Below are positions 53,299 to 64,000 of a stretch of DNA of 64,000 nucleotides, piece after piece; the first letter of the stretch is position 1; every line of letters starts with the position of its first letter. Location: NCBI GenBank assembly GCA_003945285.1, contig AP019005.1, positions 62,001 through 126,000 of the forward strand, written 5' to 3'. The translations under genes were made by a program, and so were the position numbers. The notes beneath the pieces were generated by a model. The model was not told the DNA's origin. It searched no databases and saw nothing but the letters and a program-made list of their open reading frames with translations. This stretch comes from Hydrogenimonas sp. (GTDB taxonomy: Bacteria; Campylobacterota; Campylobacteria; Campylobacterales; Hydrogenimonadaceae).

Positions 53299-53964
53299 TC
53301 ACACTTTTTTATGTTGCGTTGCGGCAAGGCGCAGGAATCTTTTCAGAGCCATCTTCTCCCTCCACCCCATTTTGTAGTATATGAGCTTCAGGTATGCCCT
53401 GAGCTCTCTTTCCGATACGCCGTGTGCTTCGGCCTGATGTCTGAGGATATAGATCGGAATTTTCGGAGGATTTTTAAAGAAGTCCCGCGTCAACCTCTCT
53501 ATCCGTCTGAAGTGGGGTGCATGGGCGCACAGTCTTGCGAATACGAAAGGGAGGTGCTCCCTCTCTCTCCACGCGGCCGAGAGGTCTACGGCTTTGCCGG
53601 GGTGCATATGGTAGTAGTGGAGCGCCTTGTCTCCTATGATCACTTCGCCCTCCAGGCCGAGGAGCTTTGCGAGGATATTCGAAGTGTCAGACTCTCTGTC
53701 GTTTTTGGAGGTCCCCGGAATAAGCAGGACGCTTCTTACCTCACCGTCTGCGACGATGCCGAAATCTGTACATCTGCACCGTCCGCTCTTTATGCTCGAT
53801 ATAACCGCCGCATCGACCCTTCCTGCAAGAAAAGCCCGGTTGATCTGTGAGGGTACGGAGCCGTGTCTTTGCCATGCACTCTTCTCCGAGCTGCTTCTGA
53901 GTCGGCGTTTCAGAAAGATATGAAACGGCAGCAGGTTGAGGTACTCAATTTTTCCGAAAATCAT
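53299..53964 (-). CDS. mqnA: Chorismate dehydratase
   Basis: First step of the futalosine menaquinone pathway (chorismate to 3-enolpyruvylbenzoate). 221 aa with the MqnA pattern: FGKIEYLNLLPFHIFLKR, QINRAFLAGRVDAAVISSIKS, VRSVLLIPG, VIIGDKALHYYH, then DLSAAWREREHLPFVFARL. It heads the minus-strand run through the peroxidase and GDH, apart from mqnD. Confidence 0.9.
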   Translation of the reverse strand: MIFGKIEYLNLLPFHIFLKRRLRSSSEKSAWQRHGSVPSQINRAFLAGRVDAAVISSIKSGRCRCTDFGIVADGEVRSVLLIPGTSKNDRESDTSNILAKLLGLEGEVIIGDKALHYYHMHPGKAVDLSAAWREREHLPFVFARLCAHAPHFRRIERLTRDFFKNPPKIPIYILRHQAEAHGVSERELRAYLKLIYYKMGWREKMALKRFLRLAATQHKKV

Positions 53965-54017
53965 GGGCGCATTATACCCTGTGTGCTATAATCTTGCAAA
54001 AAGAGAAGGAGAAGAGG

Positions 54018-54239
54018 ATGGTGAGAGTCGAGTTCCTCGGGCCCATCGGCAAGAGCCCCGTCGAGGTGGAGGCTTCATCTCTGGCGGACCTGGCGGAGAT
54101 TCTGAAAAAGGACCCCGAAGTTGCGCAGTGGCTGGAGCAGTCTGCCGTAGCCGTGAATGACACTATGGTCGAAACACTGGATGTAAAACTGAAGTCCGGC
54201 GACAGGGTGAGCCTGCTTCCGCCTGTCTGCGGCGGGTAG
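54018..54239 (+). CDS. moaD: Molybdopterin synthase small subunit
   Basis: 73 aa from ATG 54018 (MVRVEFLGPIGKSPVEVEAS). Ubiquitin-like fold ending in the required C-terminal Gly-Gly (LLPPVCGG), which is thiocarboxylated by MoeB-type activity. The drawn frame extends eight codons upstream, but AGAAGAGG before 54018 is the better ribosome site. Followed by moaE after three bases. Confidence 0.92.
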   Translation: MVRVEFLGPIGKSPVEVEASSLADLAEILKKDPEVAQWLEQSAVAVNDTMVETLDVKLKSGDRVSLLPPVCGG

Positions 54240-54242
54240 CCG

Positions 54243-54686
54243 ATGGTTCTGATCTACGACGGGCCGATAGAGGTCGAAGCCCTTCTCGGCAGATGGTACG
54301 ACGCCGAACGCAACGGAAACTACGGCGCCATGGTCTCTTTTGTCGGTACGGTGCGCGAAGAGGGCGGCATAGAGGCGCTCAGTTTCGACATCTACCGCCC
54401 CCTGCTCGACAAATGGTTCGAAGGGTGGAGAGAGAGGCTCGCAAAAAAAGGGGCCCTCCTGGCGATGGCCCACAGCGAGGGGGATGTTCCCGTACACTCC
54501 TCATCCTTCGCCTGTGCGATTTTCAGTCCCAAAAGAAGGGTGGCGCTTGAGATGCTCGACGCTTTCGTGGAGGATTTCAAGGCGAACGCCCCCATATGGA
54601 AATATGACGTGATAGGCGGCAGGAGGATATATGCCGCCGAGAGATCCACACCTATGGCAGGCAGCGGCCTGCTGGCGAAAGGGTGA
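54243..54686 (+). CDS. moaE: Molybdopterin synthase large subunit
   Basis: 147 aa. Converts precursor Z to molybdopterin with MoaD. Landmarks: GAMVSFVGTVREEGG, AMAHSEGDVPVHSSS, RRVALEMLDAFVEDFKANAP, IWKYDV (catalytic lysine region). Overlaps moeA's leader by a few bases. Confidence 0.92.
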   Translation: MVLIYDGPIEVEALLGRWYDAERNGNYGAMVSFVGTVREEGGIEALSFDIYRPLLDKWFEGWRERLAKKGALLAMAHSEGDVPVHSSSFACAIFSPKRRVALEMLDAFVEDFKANAPIWKYDVIGGRRIYAAERSTPMAGSGLLAKG

Positions 54687-54688
54687 AG

Positions 54689-55903
54689 ATGGGTTTCATA
54701 TCGTTCGGGGAGTCGATGAAGATTCTGGAGCTGTCGCAGGTAGAGAGTGTAGGGGTACAGAAGGTTCCCCTCACCGATGCGCCGGGACGCATACTTGCGC
54801 AGGATATCGCGGCGCGGGAGAACTCTCCCGCCTATCCCACCTCGGCCATGGACGGTTATGCGATTATCGGCAGCGATCAGCGGCTCGGAAGGTTGAATAT
54901 AGTAGAGGTAAACCCGGCCGGACACGATACTGAGGGGCTGAAGGTGGTTCCCGGAACCGCGATAAAGACATTTACCGGGGCTTTGATGCCGGAGGGTGCC
55001 GATACCCTGATACCTATAGAGAACGTTACGGTAAACGGGAGCTTCATCGAGATAAACGAGCCTGTTCCGGCGGGCTTTTCCGTCAGGCCTGTCGGCGAGA
55101 ACTTCAAAGAGGGGGAGGTGCTGATAGGAAGAGGAAGCCGGATAGGGTTTGCCGAGACCGGGGTGATGGCAAGCCTCAATGTGGTCGCACCGCTGGTGTA
55201 CCAGAAGCCGAAGGTCGCCATTCTGGCAACCGGAAGCGAAGTTCTGGAGCTAGGTGAGTGCAGCGACAATCCGGCCCGTATCCGCAGTTCCAACAACTAT
55301 ACGTTGGAGGCGATGGTTCTGCAGCACGGCGGCGAGCCTATACAGCTCGGAAGCGTACACGACGAAAGATCGGCGATTACGGAAGCTGTGAAGCTGGCGC
55401 TCGAGAGTGCCGACATAGTGGTCACCACAGGTGGGGTTAGTGTCGGCGACTACGATTTCGTAAAGGATGTTGTACGCGACGAGCTAGGTTGCGAAGTGCT
55501 CTTCAAAGGGGTTCGGATAAAACCGGGGCAGCATGTGATGGTAGCGAAAAAAGATAACAGATTCATAGTAGCGCTGCCCGGTTTCGCCTACTCCTCTACG
55601 GTAACGTTCATACTCTACGTTCTCCCTGTTCTCTACAGAATGAAAGGGAGCGAATTCGACCTTCCGGTAGTAACCGCCCGAATCGCGGACGGGTACAGGA
55701 AGAGGGCGAAAGGGAAAGCGGAGTTTGCGGCATGCAACCTAAGACTCGAAGGCGGCGAATATATATGTGACTTCGAAGGGAAGAGAAGCGGAAGCAGCGC
55801 CATCATGACAAATATGCTCGGGGATACGGGGCTGTTGTGGCTGGATGAAGATGAGGGCGACAAGGAGCCCGGCGACCTCGTGCGTGTCGTCAGGCTCGAC
55901 TGA
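54689..55903 (+). CDS. moeA: Molybdopterin molybdenumtransferase
   Basis: 404 aa from ATG 54689. Inserts molybdate into adenylylated molybdopterin. Landmarks: PTSAMDGYAII, TGALMPEGADTLIP, VAILATGSEVLELGE, TTGGVSVGDYDFVKDVV, IKPGQHVMVAKKDNRFIVALPG. Third gene of moaD-moaE-moeA. Together with mobA at 9438 it indicates Mo-bisMGD enzymes such as nitrate reductase or formate dehydrogenase elsewhere. Confidence 0.93.
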   Translation: MGFISFGESMKILELSQVESVGVQKVPLTDAPGRILAQDIAARENSPAYPTSAMDGYAIIGSDQRLGRLNIVEVNPAGHDTEGLKVVPGTAIKTFTGALMPEGADTLIPIENVTVNGSFIEINEPVPAGFSVRPVGENFKEGEVLIGRGSRIGFAETGVMASLNVVAPLVYQKPKVAILATGSEVLELGECSDNPARIRSSNNYTLEAMVLQHGGEPIQLGSVHDERSAITEAVKLALESADIVVTTGGVSVGDYDFVKDVVRDELGCEVLFKGVRIKPGQHVMVAKKDNRFIVALPGFAYSSTVTFILYVLPVLYRMKGSEFDLPVVTARIADGYRKRAKGKAEFAACNLRLEGGEYICDFEGKRSGSSAIMTNMLGDTGLLWLDEDEGDKEPGDLVRVVRLD

Positions 55904-55920
55904 AGGGCGGCTTTTGCCCC

Positions 55921-57258
55921 TCAACGCTTCCGGAGGAAGGTCTTTATGACCTCCTCCTCCACTATTTCGTTATCGAACTTCACCACTATTATCTCCTCGG
56001 TCTTGTTGAGGTAGAAATCGGTTACACCGTTGACCATCTTGAGCCCCTCCACCTTTTCGGCGTCATACTCCGAGAATGGGAGGAATATGTTGTCCCTGAC
56101 TCCCGGGCTTCTCATGGAGTAGATCCATGCGCCCCAGAAGATCGTAACTATAATGACGAATGTCGATACGCCGGCGGCACCGAAGTGCTGGTAGAGCCAG
56201 CCGCCTATAGCGCCGCCGAGGAATATTCCCACATAGGCGAAAGTGTTCGCCACTCCCAGTGCGGCACCTTTCTGGTGCACTTTGGCGAATTTGCTAACGA
56301 AGCTCTGCAAAAGCGGCTCGAACATGTTGAACCCTATGAAGAAAAAGACGGCTCCCACGGCGAACCAGAAGATCGAGCCGCTCCATCCCATCAGTGCGAA
56401 CGAAGCGGCTATAAAGGCGATGGAGACCAGGAAGACCTCTTTCCCTTTGCCGTACTTCTCTCCGAATACCGCCGCGGGTCCCATCGCCACAATGCCGAAT
56501 ACTACAGCCGGCAGATAGACCTTCCAGTAATCTTCCGGGCCCATGCCGAACTTCTGCTTCATGACCAGCGGAATCAGGAAGAAGGCGATAGCCATCGTCG
56601 AGCTGTGAAAGAGGAACGTGATATACATGCGCACCAGGTCTTTATCTTTGAAGACATGCTTTATCTTCGCCTCCTCCTCCGAGTAGCTGTGCTCTATCTG
56701 CGGAGGCTCCGGAACTGCGGTGAAGAGAATCGCAAGGGCCAGGATAGCCAGAACGGCTGTCAGCCAGAAGAGGGCGCTGACGGAGTAGAAACCGCCGACA
56801 AGCGGCCCGATGATCATCGCCGCGGCGAAACTCATGGCGATGGTCATCCCCATGACGGCCATGGCGTGCGCCCGCTGATCCTCTCTTACGTGGTCGGCGA
56901 TCATGGCGGTGACGACCGAGCCTATCGCGCCGGCACCCTGCAGGAAACGGCCCAGAAGAAGGATGTAGATGTTGTCGGCGACGGCACATATTACAGATCC
57001 CGCAGCGAAGATGAGCAGCCCCAGAAGCAGCGTCTTCTTGCGTCCTATACGGTCGCTCAGCACCCCGAACGGAACCTGCAGAACCGCCTGCGTCAGGGCG
57101 TAGCCGCCGACCGCTATACCGGCCAGAAGCGCGGTACCCCCGGGCAGCTCCAGAGCGTACTGCGACAGTACGGAGAGGACGATGAAGAGCCCGAAAAAGC
57201 GAAGGGCCACGATGAGACTTAAAGGCAGAACCTTTTTGAAAATCTCTTTCAATTTCAA
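55921..57258 (-). CDS. MFS efflux transporter with C-terminal YajR-like domain
   Basis: 445 aa. Twelve membrane segments with the MFS motif A after TM2 ([18 protein letters not shown]) and [24 protein letters not shown]. After TM12 it has about 70 cytoplasmic residues (ending [20 protein letters not shown]) whose strand-helix-strand pattern resembles the ferredoxin-like YAM domain of E. coli YajR. DHA1-type drug or metabolite export is likely, substrate unknown. Convergent with moeA, divergent from rdgB. Confidence 0.85.
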   Translation of the reverse strand: MKLKEIFKKVLPLSLIVALRFFGLFIVLSVLSQYALELPGGTALLAGIAVGGYALTQAVLQVPFGVLSDRIGRKKTLLLGLLIFAAGSVICAVADNIYILLLGRFLQGAGAIGSVVTAMIADHVREDQRAHAMAVMGMTIAMSFAAAMIIGPLVGGFYSVSALFWLTAVLAILALAILFTAVPEPPQIEHSYSEEEAKIKHVFKDKDLVRMYITFLFHSSTMAIAFFLIPLVMKQKFGMGPEDYWKVYLPAVVFGIVAMGPAAVFGEKYGKGKEVFLVSIAFIAASFALMGWSGSIFWFAVGAVFFFIGFNMFEPLLQSFVSKFAKVHQKGAALGVANTFAYVGIFLGGAIGGWLYQHFGAAGVSTFVIIVTIFWGAWIYSMRSPGVRDNIFLPFSEYDAEKVEGLKMVNGVTDFYLNKTEEIIVVKFDNEIVEEEVIKTFLRKR

Positions 57259-57316
57259 TCCTTATGGTAGAATTTTGGCAAAATTATACTCCGTTTTTAA
57301 TAAAGGACATAATCGT

Positions 57317-57919
57317 ATGAAAATTATACTTGCGACTTCAAACCGGGGTAAAGTAAGAGAGATAGCCGAAATATTCGCGGAAGATGAGGTGATTCCCTTT
57401 TCCGATCTGCTCGGTCCGATGGAGATAGTCGAGAACGGTGAGGATTTCGCCGCAAACGCTCTGATAAAAGCCAGAGCGGTCTATGAAAAGCTTCCGGAGG
57501 GCGATTTTGTCGTTGTAAGCGACGACAGTGGAATTTCGGTACCTCTTTTGAACGGTGAGCCCGGAGTATACAGTGCGCGCTATGCCGGCGAGGGTGCGAC
57601 CGACAGGGAGAATCTCCAAAAGCTCGTGGAGAGGCTGAAAGAGAGAGGTGTTTCACGTACCTACGCATTCTATACGGCGGCAATCGCCGTCCTCTCCCCC
57701 GAGGGTGAGTATCTGGTTCACGGATGGATGCACGGAGAGGCGGTTGACGAGCCGAGAGGAGAGGGCGGCTTCGGATACGACCCGATCTTCATACCGGAGG
57801 GTTTTGACAGGACCCTCGGAGAGCTCGAGCCTGAGATAAAGCGGAAAATATCGCACCGCGGCAAAGCTCTGGATCTTGCAAAGCCTATAATATCGATGTT
57901 GAGGAGCCTGCATGCGTGA
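57317..57919 (+). CDS. rdgB: dITP/XTP pyrophosphatase
   Basis: Removes non-canonical purine triphosphates. 200 aa from ATG 57317 ([20 protein letters not shown]). Landmarks: [49 protein letters not shown] and [10 protein letters not shown] longer drawn frame upstream lies in the divergent promoter region. The gene overlaps the CiaB-like gene by eight bases. Confidence 0.93.
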   Translation: MKIILATSNRGKVREIAEIFAEDEVIPFSDLLGPMEIVENGEDFAANALIKARAVYEKLPEGDFVVVSDDSGISVPLLNGEPGVYSARYAGEGATDRENLQKLVERLKERGVSRTYAFYTAAIAVLSPEGEYLVHGWMHGEAVDEPRGEGGFGYDPIFIPEGFDRTLGELEPEIKRKISHRGKALDLAKPIISMLRSLHA

Positions 57920-59762
57920 AACCTACAGGGAAGTCTTCATGGAGGATCTGCAGAGGGTTTACGAGGAGATACTAAGACGCCAGAAGGCGCTGGGCGACTA
58001 CTACTCCCTGCTAGGCTCCGGGCATGCCGAGGCGGAAGAGTGGGTAGGCGACTTTCTCCGCCGGATGGAGCTGCCGGAGACCCCCGAAACCAGAATGGCC
58101 GCTTTGACGCGCCTCATAGGGCTCAGGGACGATGCGCTGACCCAGCTTCTCGAGAAGGAGGGGCGCAGCGAAGAGGAGATTATCGAGGCGAAAGAGAGGG
58201 CCTACAAGATGGTTGCGGACTTCTACCTCAAGCGCCACCTCGAGCTGCTCGACTGGATCGAGGATGAGGCTCTTTTGACGCCGTTTTACCGCGAGATTCT
58301 GAAGGAGGCGCACCGTGTAGGCGAAGCGATGAGCGGATGGCAGAGCGCATGGACAGCGCATATCATACACGGTGTCAACCGTGAACTCTACGAGCTCTTC
58401 AACGGAGACGAGGAGAAGATCTACGAGATGCTCGAGAGTGAGAATCTTCTCGATATGCGAGAAGAGGGGTGTGTCGGAGACCGCTGCTACTCCGTTCTGA
58501 AAAAGAGCCGAAAAGGGTTCAAGAGTGTCCCCTATGCAAAGGCGTTCCGCATGGAGGTGCAGGAGGTGACCAACAAACTCTCCAATATGCGCGGGGTTCT
58601 GGAGCGCATGGAGGATGAGGTGTTCGGTCAGCAGGGGGAGTGGCTCGCCTATATAGAGGCCCTGATAGATGCCTTTTCGCACGATGAGACTTCGGGACTC
58701 ATAAAGAAGTGGGCGGAGGTAGACCGAAGGTGGATGGCGATAACCTCACCGATACAGATAGGACATCCGCTGGAGTACTACGAAGATCACTACCGGAAGG
58801 CGGTGGCGCTGGAGTGGGATGTGAGAGTCTCCTCTCCGAAGCTGATGCGAGAGAGCCATGTGGCGGGCAGGATACTCTCAATGGCGGAATCTATCGCGGA
58901 GGAGCTCGGGGATGTGGCGAAGAGGGTCAATGAAAACTGCGCCGCGCAGGTCGGGAGGACACAGCTCTACATCGGGGTGCCGGCCCTCTTCTACGGTGCG
59001 GAGTTCCAGGGGCTCTTTTCGGCACAGGTGGTTCCGAACGACACCGAGGTGAGCCGGGAGCTTGGCAAGAAGATCTTCGCTTTCGCGGACAATGTGCTGG
59101 AGTCGAAGAGGTCTAGGCCGGTCATGAGAATAGCCAGGGAGACATTCGGCGACGACTTTGTAAGGCGGCAGCGCGAGGTGATGTTCAAAGAGCCGGAAAT
59201 ATGGCACCGAGTCTACGAGATCACCACGATAGGGCACGAATACGGCCACATTCTCTGGGTGGACGACGATACCGAGACCCGAATGAACGGAAGCGGCAAC
59301 TATAAGAATGTAGAGGAGTTCAAAGCGACTCTCGGAGGGCTGATGGCCTTCTTCTTCGACGAAGAGGAGTCTATGAAGGATGAGGTTCTAAGAGATACCG
59401 TATCGCGTGCGGTAAGCCTGATGAGTTGGCGCAAGACCGGCGAAGTTGAACCCTATTATGTAGAGGGGCTTCTGCATCTGGATATTCTCTTTGAAGCGGG
59501 TGTATTGTCCTTCGACGGCAAAAGGCTCCATATAGACACGGGCATCGGCGCCTACGAGAGGCAGAAGGTGATCTACAGGGAGCGCTACCTACGCCTTGTA
59601 CGGGAGTTCTACATACCAAAAAGGGATGCCGGAGAGTATCTGTCCGACTATGTAGAGAAGGTTGACGGCGTATGGCTTCCGAAAGTTACGGAGGTTAGAG
59701 ATTTCGTGAACGGTTATTGGGAGCGATACCTGCAGATCGGCCAGGAGACGATGCCTTTTTAG
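57912..59762 (+). CDS. CiaB-like protein with zinc-metallopeptidase motif
   Basis: 616 aa; size and place match proteins annotated as Campylobacter invasion antigen B homologues, found also in non-pathogenic Campylobacterota. It has no signal peptide or membrane helix. Start ATG at 57942 ([12 protein letters not shown]) is also possible. The N-terminal two thirds is helical. At residues 442-446 is HEYGH, a gluzincin-type HExxH, and at 468-472 EEFKA, a plausible third zinc ligand (compare EExRA of M49 and the glutamate of M3). So a cytoplasmic metallopeptidase is likely. The CiaB name is from recall and should be checked. Coupled to rdgB. Confidence 0.68.
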   Translation: MRETYREVFMEDLQRVYEEILRRQKALGDYYSLLGSGHAEAEEWVGDFLRRMELPETPETRMAALTRLIGLRDDALTQLLEKEGRSEEEIIEAKERAYKMVADFYLKRHLELLDWIEDEALLTPFYREILKEAHRVGEAMSGWQSAWTAHIIHGVNRELYELFNGDEEKIYEMLESENLLDMREEGCVGDRCYSVLKKSRKGFKSVPYAKAFRMEVQEVTNKLSNMRGVLERMEDEVFGQQGEWLAYIEALIDAFSHDETSGLIKKWAEVDRRWMAITSPIQIGHPLEYYEDHYRKAVALEWDVRVSSPKLMRESHVAGRILSMAESIAEELGDVAKRVNENCAAQVGRTQLYIGVPALFYGAEFQGLFSAQVVPNDTEVSRELGKKIFAFADNVLESKRSRPVMRIARETFGDDFVRRQREVMFKEPEIWHRVYEITTIGHEYGHILWVDDDTETRMNGSGNYKNVEEFKATLGGLMAFFFDEEESMKDEVLRDTVSRAVSLMSWRKTGEVEPYYVEGLLHLDILFEAGVLSFDGKRLHIDTGIGAYERQKVIYRERYLRLVREFYIPKRDAGEYLSDYVEKVDGVWLPKVTEVRDFVNGYWERYLQIGQETMPF

Positions 59763-59810
59763 GCTCCGCCGCTCCCGCGAAGTATCAGATCGGATATAGC
59801 TTTTATTTGA

Positions 59811-59816
59811 TATAAT
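59811..59816 (+). promoter_or_regulatory. Extended -10 promoter of the aminotransferase operon
   Basis: TTTGATATAATC with TATAAT at 59811-59816 and TG one base upstream, 31 bp before the ATG. Confidence 0.6.
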
Positions 59817-59847
59817 CAGCCAAAATTTCTCTTTCAAAGGTAGGCGT

Positions 59848-60956
59848 ATGCTGCTTTTCACCCCCGGTCCCACCCCGGTTCCGGAAGCCGTCCGAATGGC
59901 GATGGCCGGACCCACTATTCACCACCGTACCCCGGAATTCGAAGCGATTTTCAAGCAGACCAGGGAGCGCCTTATGGGGCTCTTCGGCATGGATGAGTGC
60001 GTCGTGCTCGCATCTAGCGGCACGGGTGCGATGGAGGCGTGCGTAACCAACCTCTGCTTCAAGAAAGCGCTGACGGTGAATGCCGGGAAGTTCGGCGAGA
60101 GGTTCGGAAAGATAGCGCAGTCGTTCGGACTCGAGACGGTGGAGCTCAAGTACGGGTGGGACACTCCCGCCGACGTGGAGGATGTGAAGGCGGCGCTTGC
60201 CGACGATCCCGATATCGATGCGCTCTGCATCCAGGTAAGCGAGAGTGCGGGCGGCCTGCGCCATCCGGTCGAAGAGATAGCGGCGGCGGTAAAGGCGTTC
60301 AACCCGGATATCATGGTGATCGCCGACGGTATCACCGCGGTAGGGGTCGAGCCTATCGACACGAAAAACATAGATGCGCTCATAGCCGGCAGCCAGAAAG
60401 CTCTTATGCTCCCGCCCGGTATGGCGATGATCGGCCTCAGCGATGCGGCGGTCAAAAAGATCGGAGAGGGGCGCGGCTACTACTTCAATCTTGCAAGCGA
60501 AATCTCGAAGCAGAGAAAGAACACAACGGCATATACGGCGCCAACGACACTCATCATAGGGCTCAACAAGGTGCTGGAGATGATAGAGGAGCGGGGGTAC
60601 GACAGCTTCTACCGCGATACGAAGGCGCGCGCATTGGCGACACGTGCCGCCCTGGAGGCGATCGGCTGCGTGCTCTATCCGAAGAGCCCCGCTCTTTCGA
60701 TGAGTGCCGTCTACGACGAAGAGGCCGATGCTCTCAGATCGATCCTGAAGAGCGAGTTCGGTGTCAATATCGCCGGCGGGCAGGATCACCTGAAAGGGAA
60801 GCTCTTCAGGATAAACCAGATGGGGTTGATTCCGGTATATGAGAGCGCATGGGTCGTCAACGCCGTGGAGTGGGCCTACGACAGGCTCGACCGCCGCCCT
60901 TACAGCGGTCTTGCATCCAAGGTGTTCAACGAAGTCTACTATGCAAACGAGAAGAT

Positions 60957-60960
<4 letters not shown>
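59848..60960 (+). CDS. Class V aminotransferase (serine/alanine-glyoxylate type)
   Basis: 370 aa PLP enzyme. N-terminal LLFTPGPTPVPEAVRMAMA, GPTIHHRTPEFEAIF, SSGTGAMEACVTNL, then Asp of ADGITAVGV and Schiff-base lysine in AGSQKALMLPPG. The family includes serine-glyoxylate and serine-pyruvate aminotransferases. In Campylobacterota such enzymes are sometimes proposed for serine synthesis; substrate here is not proved. Overlaps hisZ by four bases. Confidence 0.9.
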
Positions 60961-63056
<2,096 letters not shown>

Positions 63057-63059
63057 GAG

Positions 63060-63497
63060 ATGCCGAAAAACTACCGCGCCCTGACGAAGCTTCGCAAAAG
63101 AGAGTTCGAGCGGGCGGAGCAGGCGCTGGCGGTAGTCAACTACAGGCTGGAGGAGCTGAAGCGCAAAAGGGAGATGTTGAGAGAGGATGAGCGCTCGACG
63201 GCTCTTCCGGCAGCCGGGAAAGGGGCCGATGTCGCCGGGGTGTTGGCTCAAAAGAGGAGCATACAGAGGTTGTTGAAGGCGGTAGAGGATCAGATTGAGA
63301 GCCTGAAGAGGCTGAAAGAGCAGCGGCAGGCCGAACTGAAGGCGGCAAACATCGCCTACGAGCAGGCGAAGAGTATCGAGTCGAAAGTGGTCGAAGAGAT
63401 TTTGAAGAGAGAGAGGAGGCGGACACAGAACGGTCTGGACGAGATAGCGTCGCAGCAGTTCTGGCGCCTCAATACACCGAAAAAGGATTACGGTTGA
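63060..63497 (+). CDS. fliJ: FliJ-like flagellar export chaperone
   Basis: 145 aa, nearly one long coiled coil (LRKREFERAEQALAVVNYRLEE, LKAVEDQIESLKRLKEQRQAEL). FliJ binds FliI/FlhA and cycles export chaperones. The assignment rests on coiled-coil length and on the conserved place directly after purA, as HP0256 follows purA in Helicobacter. Its stop overlaps the next start. Confidence 0.78.
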   Translation: MPKNYRALTKLRKREFERAEQALAVVNYRLEELKRKREMLREDERSTALPAAGKGADVAGVLAQKRSIQRLLKAVEDQIESLKRLKEQRQAELKAANIAYEQAKSIESKVVEEILKRERRRTQNGLDEIASQQFWRLNTPKKDYG

Positions 63498-64000
63498 GAA
63501 AGTGGCTTCTTCTGGCGATCCCTTTTATGCTGCTTGCCCGGTCACAGGAACCGCTGGAGTGCAGCAAGATTTTCGAAGAGCGCAAGCAGGAGCTCGAGAT
63601 GAAACTGGAGCAGATCGACGAGCGGCAGCAGGCGTACGAGGCGCTCAAAGATGCGACCGAAGCGATGCTGAAGAGAAGAGAGGAGAAGATAAAAAAAGAG
63701 AGTGCCGAGCTGAATGCGACAAGAGAGAAGCTGAAAGCCGAAAGGGAGCGGATCGAAAAGCTCATAGCGAAAAACGAAGAGCTGCTCAAAGCGATAAAAG
63801 AGGCGAAAGCGGACAAGGTTTCACAGACATACGCGAAGATGAAAGCTTCGGCGGCCGCACAGATACTCTCCAACATGAAACCGGAAGAGGCGGCGAGAAT
63901 CGTATCGACTCTGAAGCCGAAGACCGTAGGTCAGATTTTGGCGAAGATGGATCCAGAAAAGGCATCGGAGATAACCCTTATTCTGGAAGATCATATATCG
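63494..64000 (+). CDS. MotE/FlgX-like periplasmic motor chaperone, 3'-truncated by the window
   Basis: At least 169 residues from TTG 63494. Signal sequence (KWLLLAIPFMLLA), a coiled coil (ERKQELEMKLEQIDERQQAYE, EKLKAERERIEKLI), and a MgtE-N-like helical end (AAAQILSNMKPEEAARIV, LKPKTVGQILAKMDPEKASE). This architecture is that of MotE and the Campylobacter stator chaperone FlgX, encoded in the same purA-fliJ context. Runs off the right edge. Confidence 0.75.
   Translation, partial: MRKWLLLAIPFMLLARSQEPLECSKIFEERKQELEMKLEQIDERQQAYEALKDATEAMLKRREEKIKKESAELNATREKLKAERERIEKLIAKNEELLKAIKEAKADKVSQTYAKMKASAAAQILSNMKPEEAARIVSTLKPKTVGQILAKMDPEKASEITLILEDHIS

Overview
The window comes from a flagellated member of the Campylobacterota (Epsilonproteobacteria). 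The evidence is gene content and order: tig-clpP-GGDEF-def-comM, recA-eno-FtsB-like-AMIN-aroK, purA-fliJ-MotE/FlgX-like, a CiaB-type protein, a Maf flagellin-modification protein beside fliC, and menaquinone synthesis by the futalosine route (mqnA and mqnD). By eye the base composition is clearly GC-rich for this phylum. That fits a lineage such as Hydrogenimonas or Nitratifractor, and motility favours the former, but the genus is an inference. There are no prophages, CRISPR arrays, tRNAs or rRNAs that I can see, and no transposase gene.

Layout: 1-4583 is the proteostasis/DNA-uptake operon (trigger factor, ClpP, degenerate GGDEF protein, peptide deformylase, ComM). Its first 3.44 kb is riddled with frameshifts that look like sequence error. 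4588-7389 is an overlapping three-gene set (periplasmic amidase, DUF819 membrane protein, Ala-Glu epimerase) that reads as muropeptide salvage. 7403-10828 holds a YeiH-type exporter (one-base frameshift) with its divergent LysR regulator, then mobA and an HDOD gene. 11005-14525 holds leuC, a probable 6S RNA with its own promoter and terminator, an NFACT/RqcH protein and a small conserved protein. 14806-18862 holds cdsA, dxr, an alpha/beta hydrolase, tsaD and tpx. 19286-22143 (minus) holds a STAS-like pair, murB, fliQ and mqnD. 22228-25987 is the recA-aroK cluster. 25999-30860 (minus) holds an antiporter, bioB, a phosphodiesterase and topA.

30989-35836 is a flagellar filament block: fliD and fliC, each behind a good sigma-28 promoter, and the Maf protein. 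36412-39233 holds a small orphan, asnB and a lone receiver protein. 39258-46989 holds a cytochrome c, dcd, accBC, a DUF481 protein, a SurA-like chaperone, gltX and malic enzyme. 47005-53964 (minus) holds a large NAD-glutamate dehydrogenase, a GGDEF-EAL protein, a di-haem peroxidase and mqnA. 54018-63056 holds moaD-moaE-moeA, an MFS pump with a C-terminal domain, rdgB, the CiaB-like protein, a class V aminotransferase, hisZ and purA (one frameshift). The window ends in fliJ and a truncated MotE/FlgX-like gene.

The least-explained material is intergenic. It comprises a 163-bp element with 23-bp inverted ends and a possible 5-bp target duplication (19121-19283), a second inverted-repeat family with copies after 14553 and 38473, GTAG-hairpin REP-like sequences at 18991 and 40584, and a dense hairpin array with a 62-bp tandem duplication between dcd and accB. 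Among proteins, the CiaB-like 616-residue protein carries a zinc-metallopeptidase signature, and the amidase/DUF819/epimerase set may define a muropeptide uptake route.
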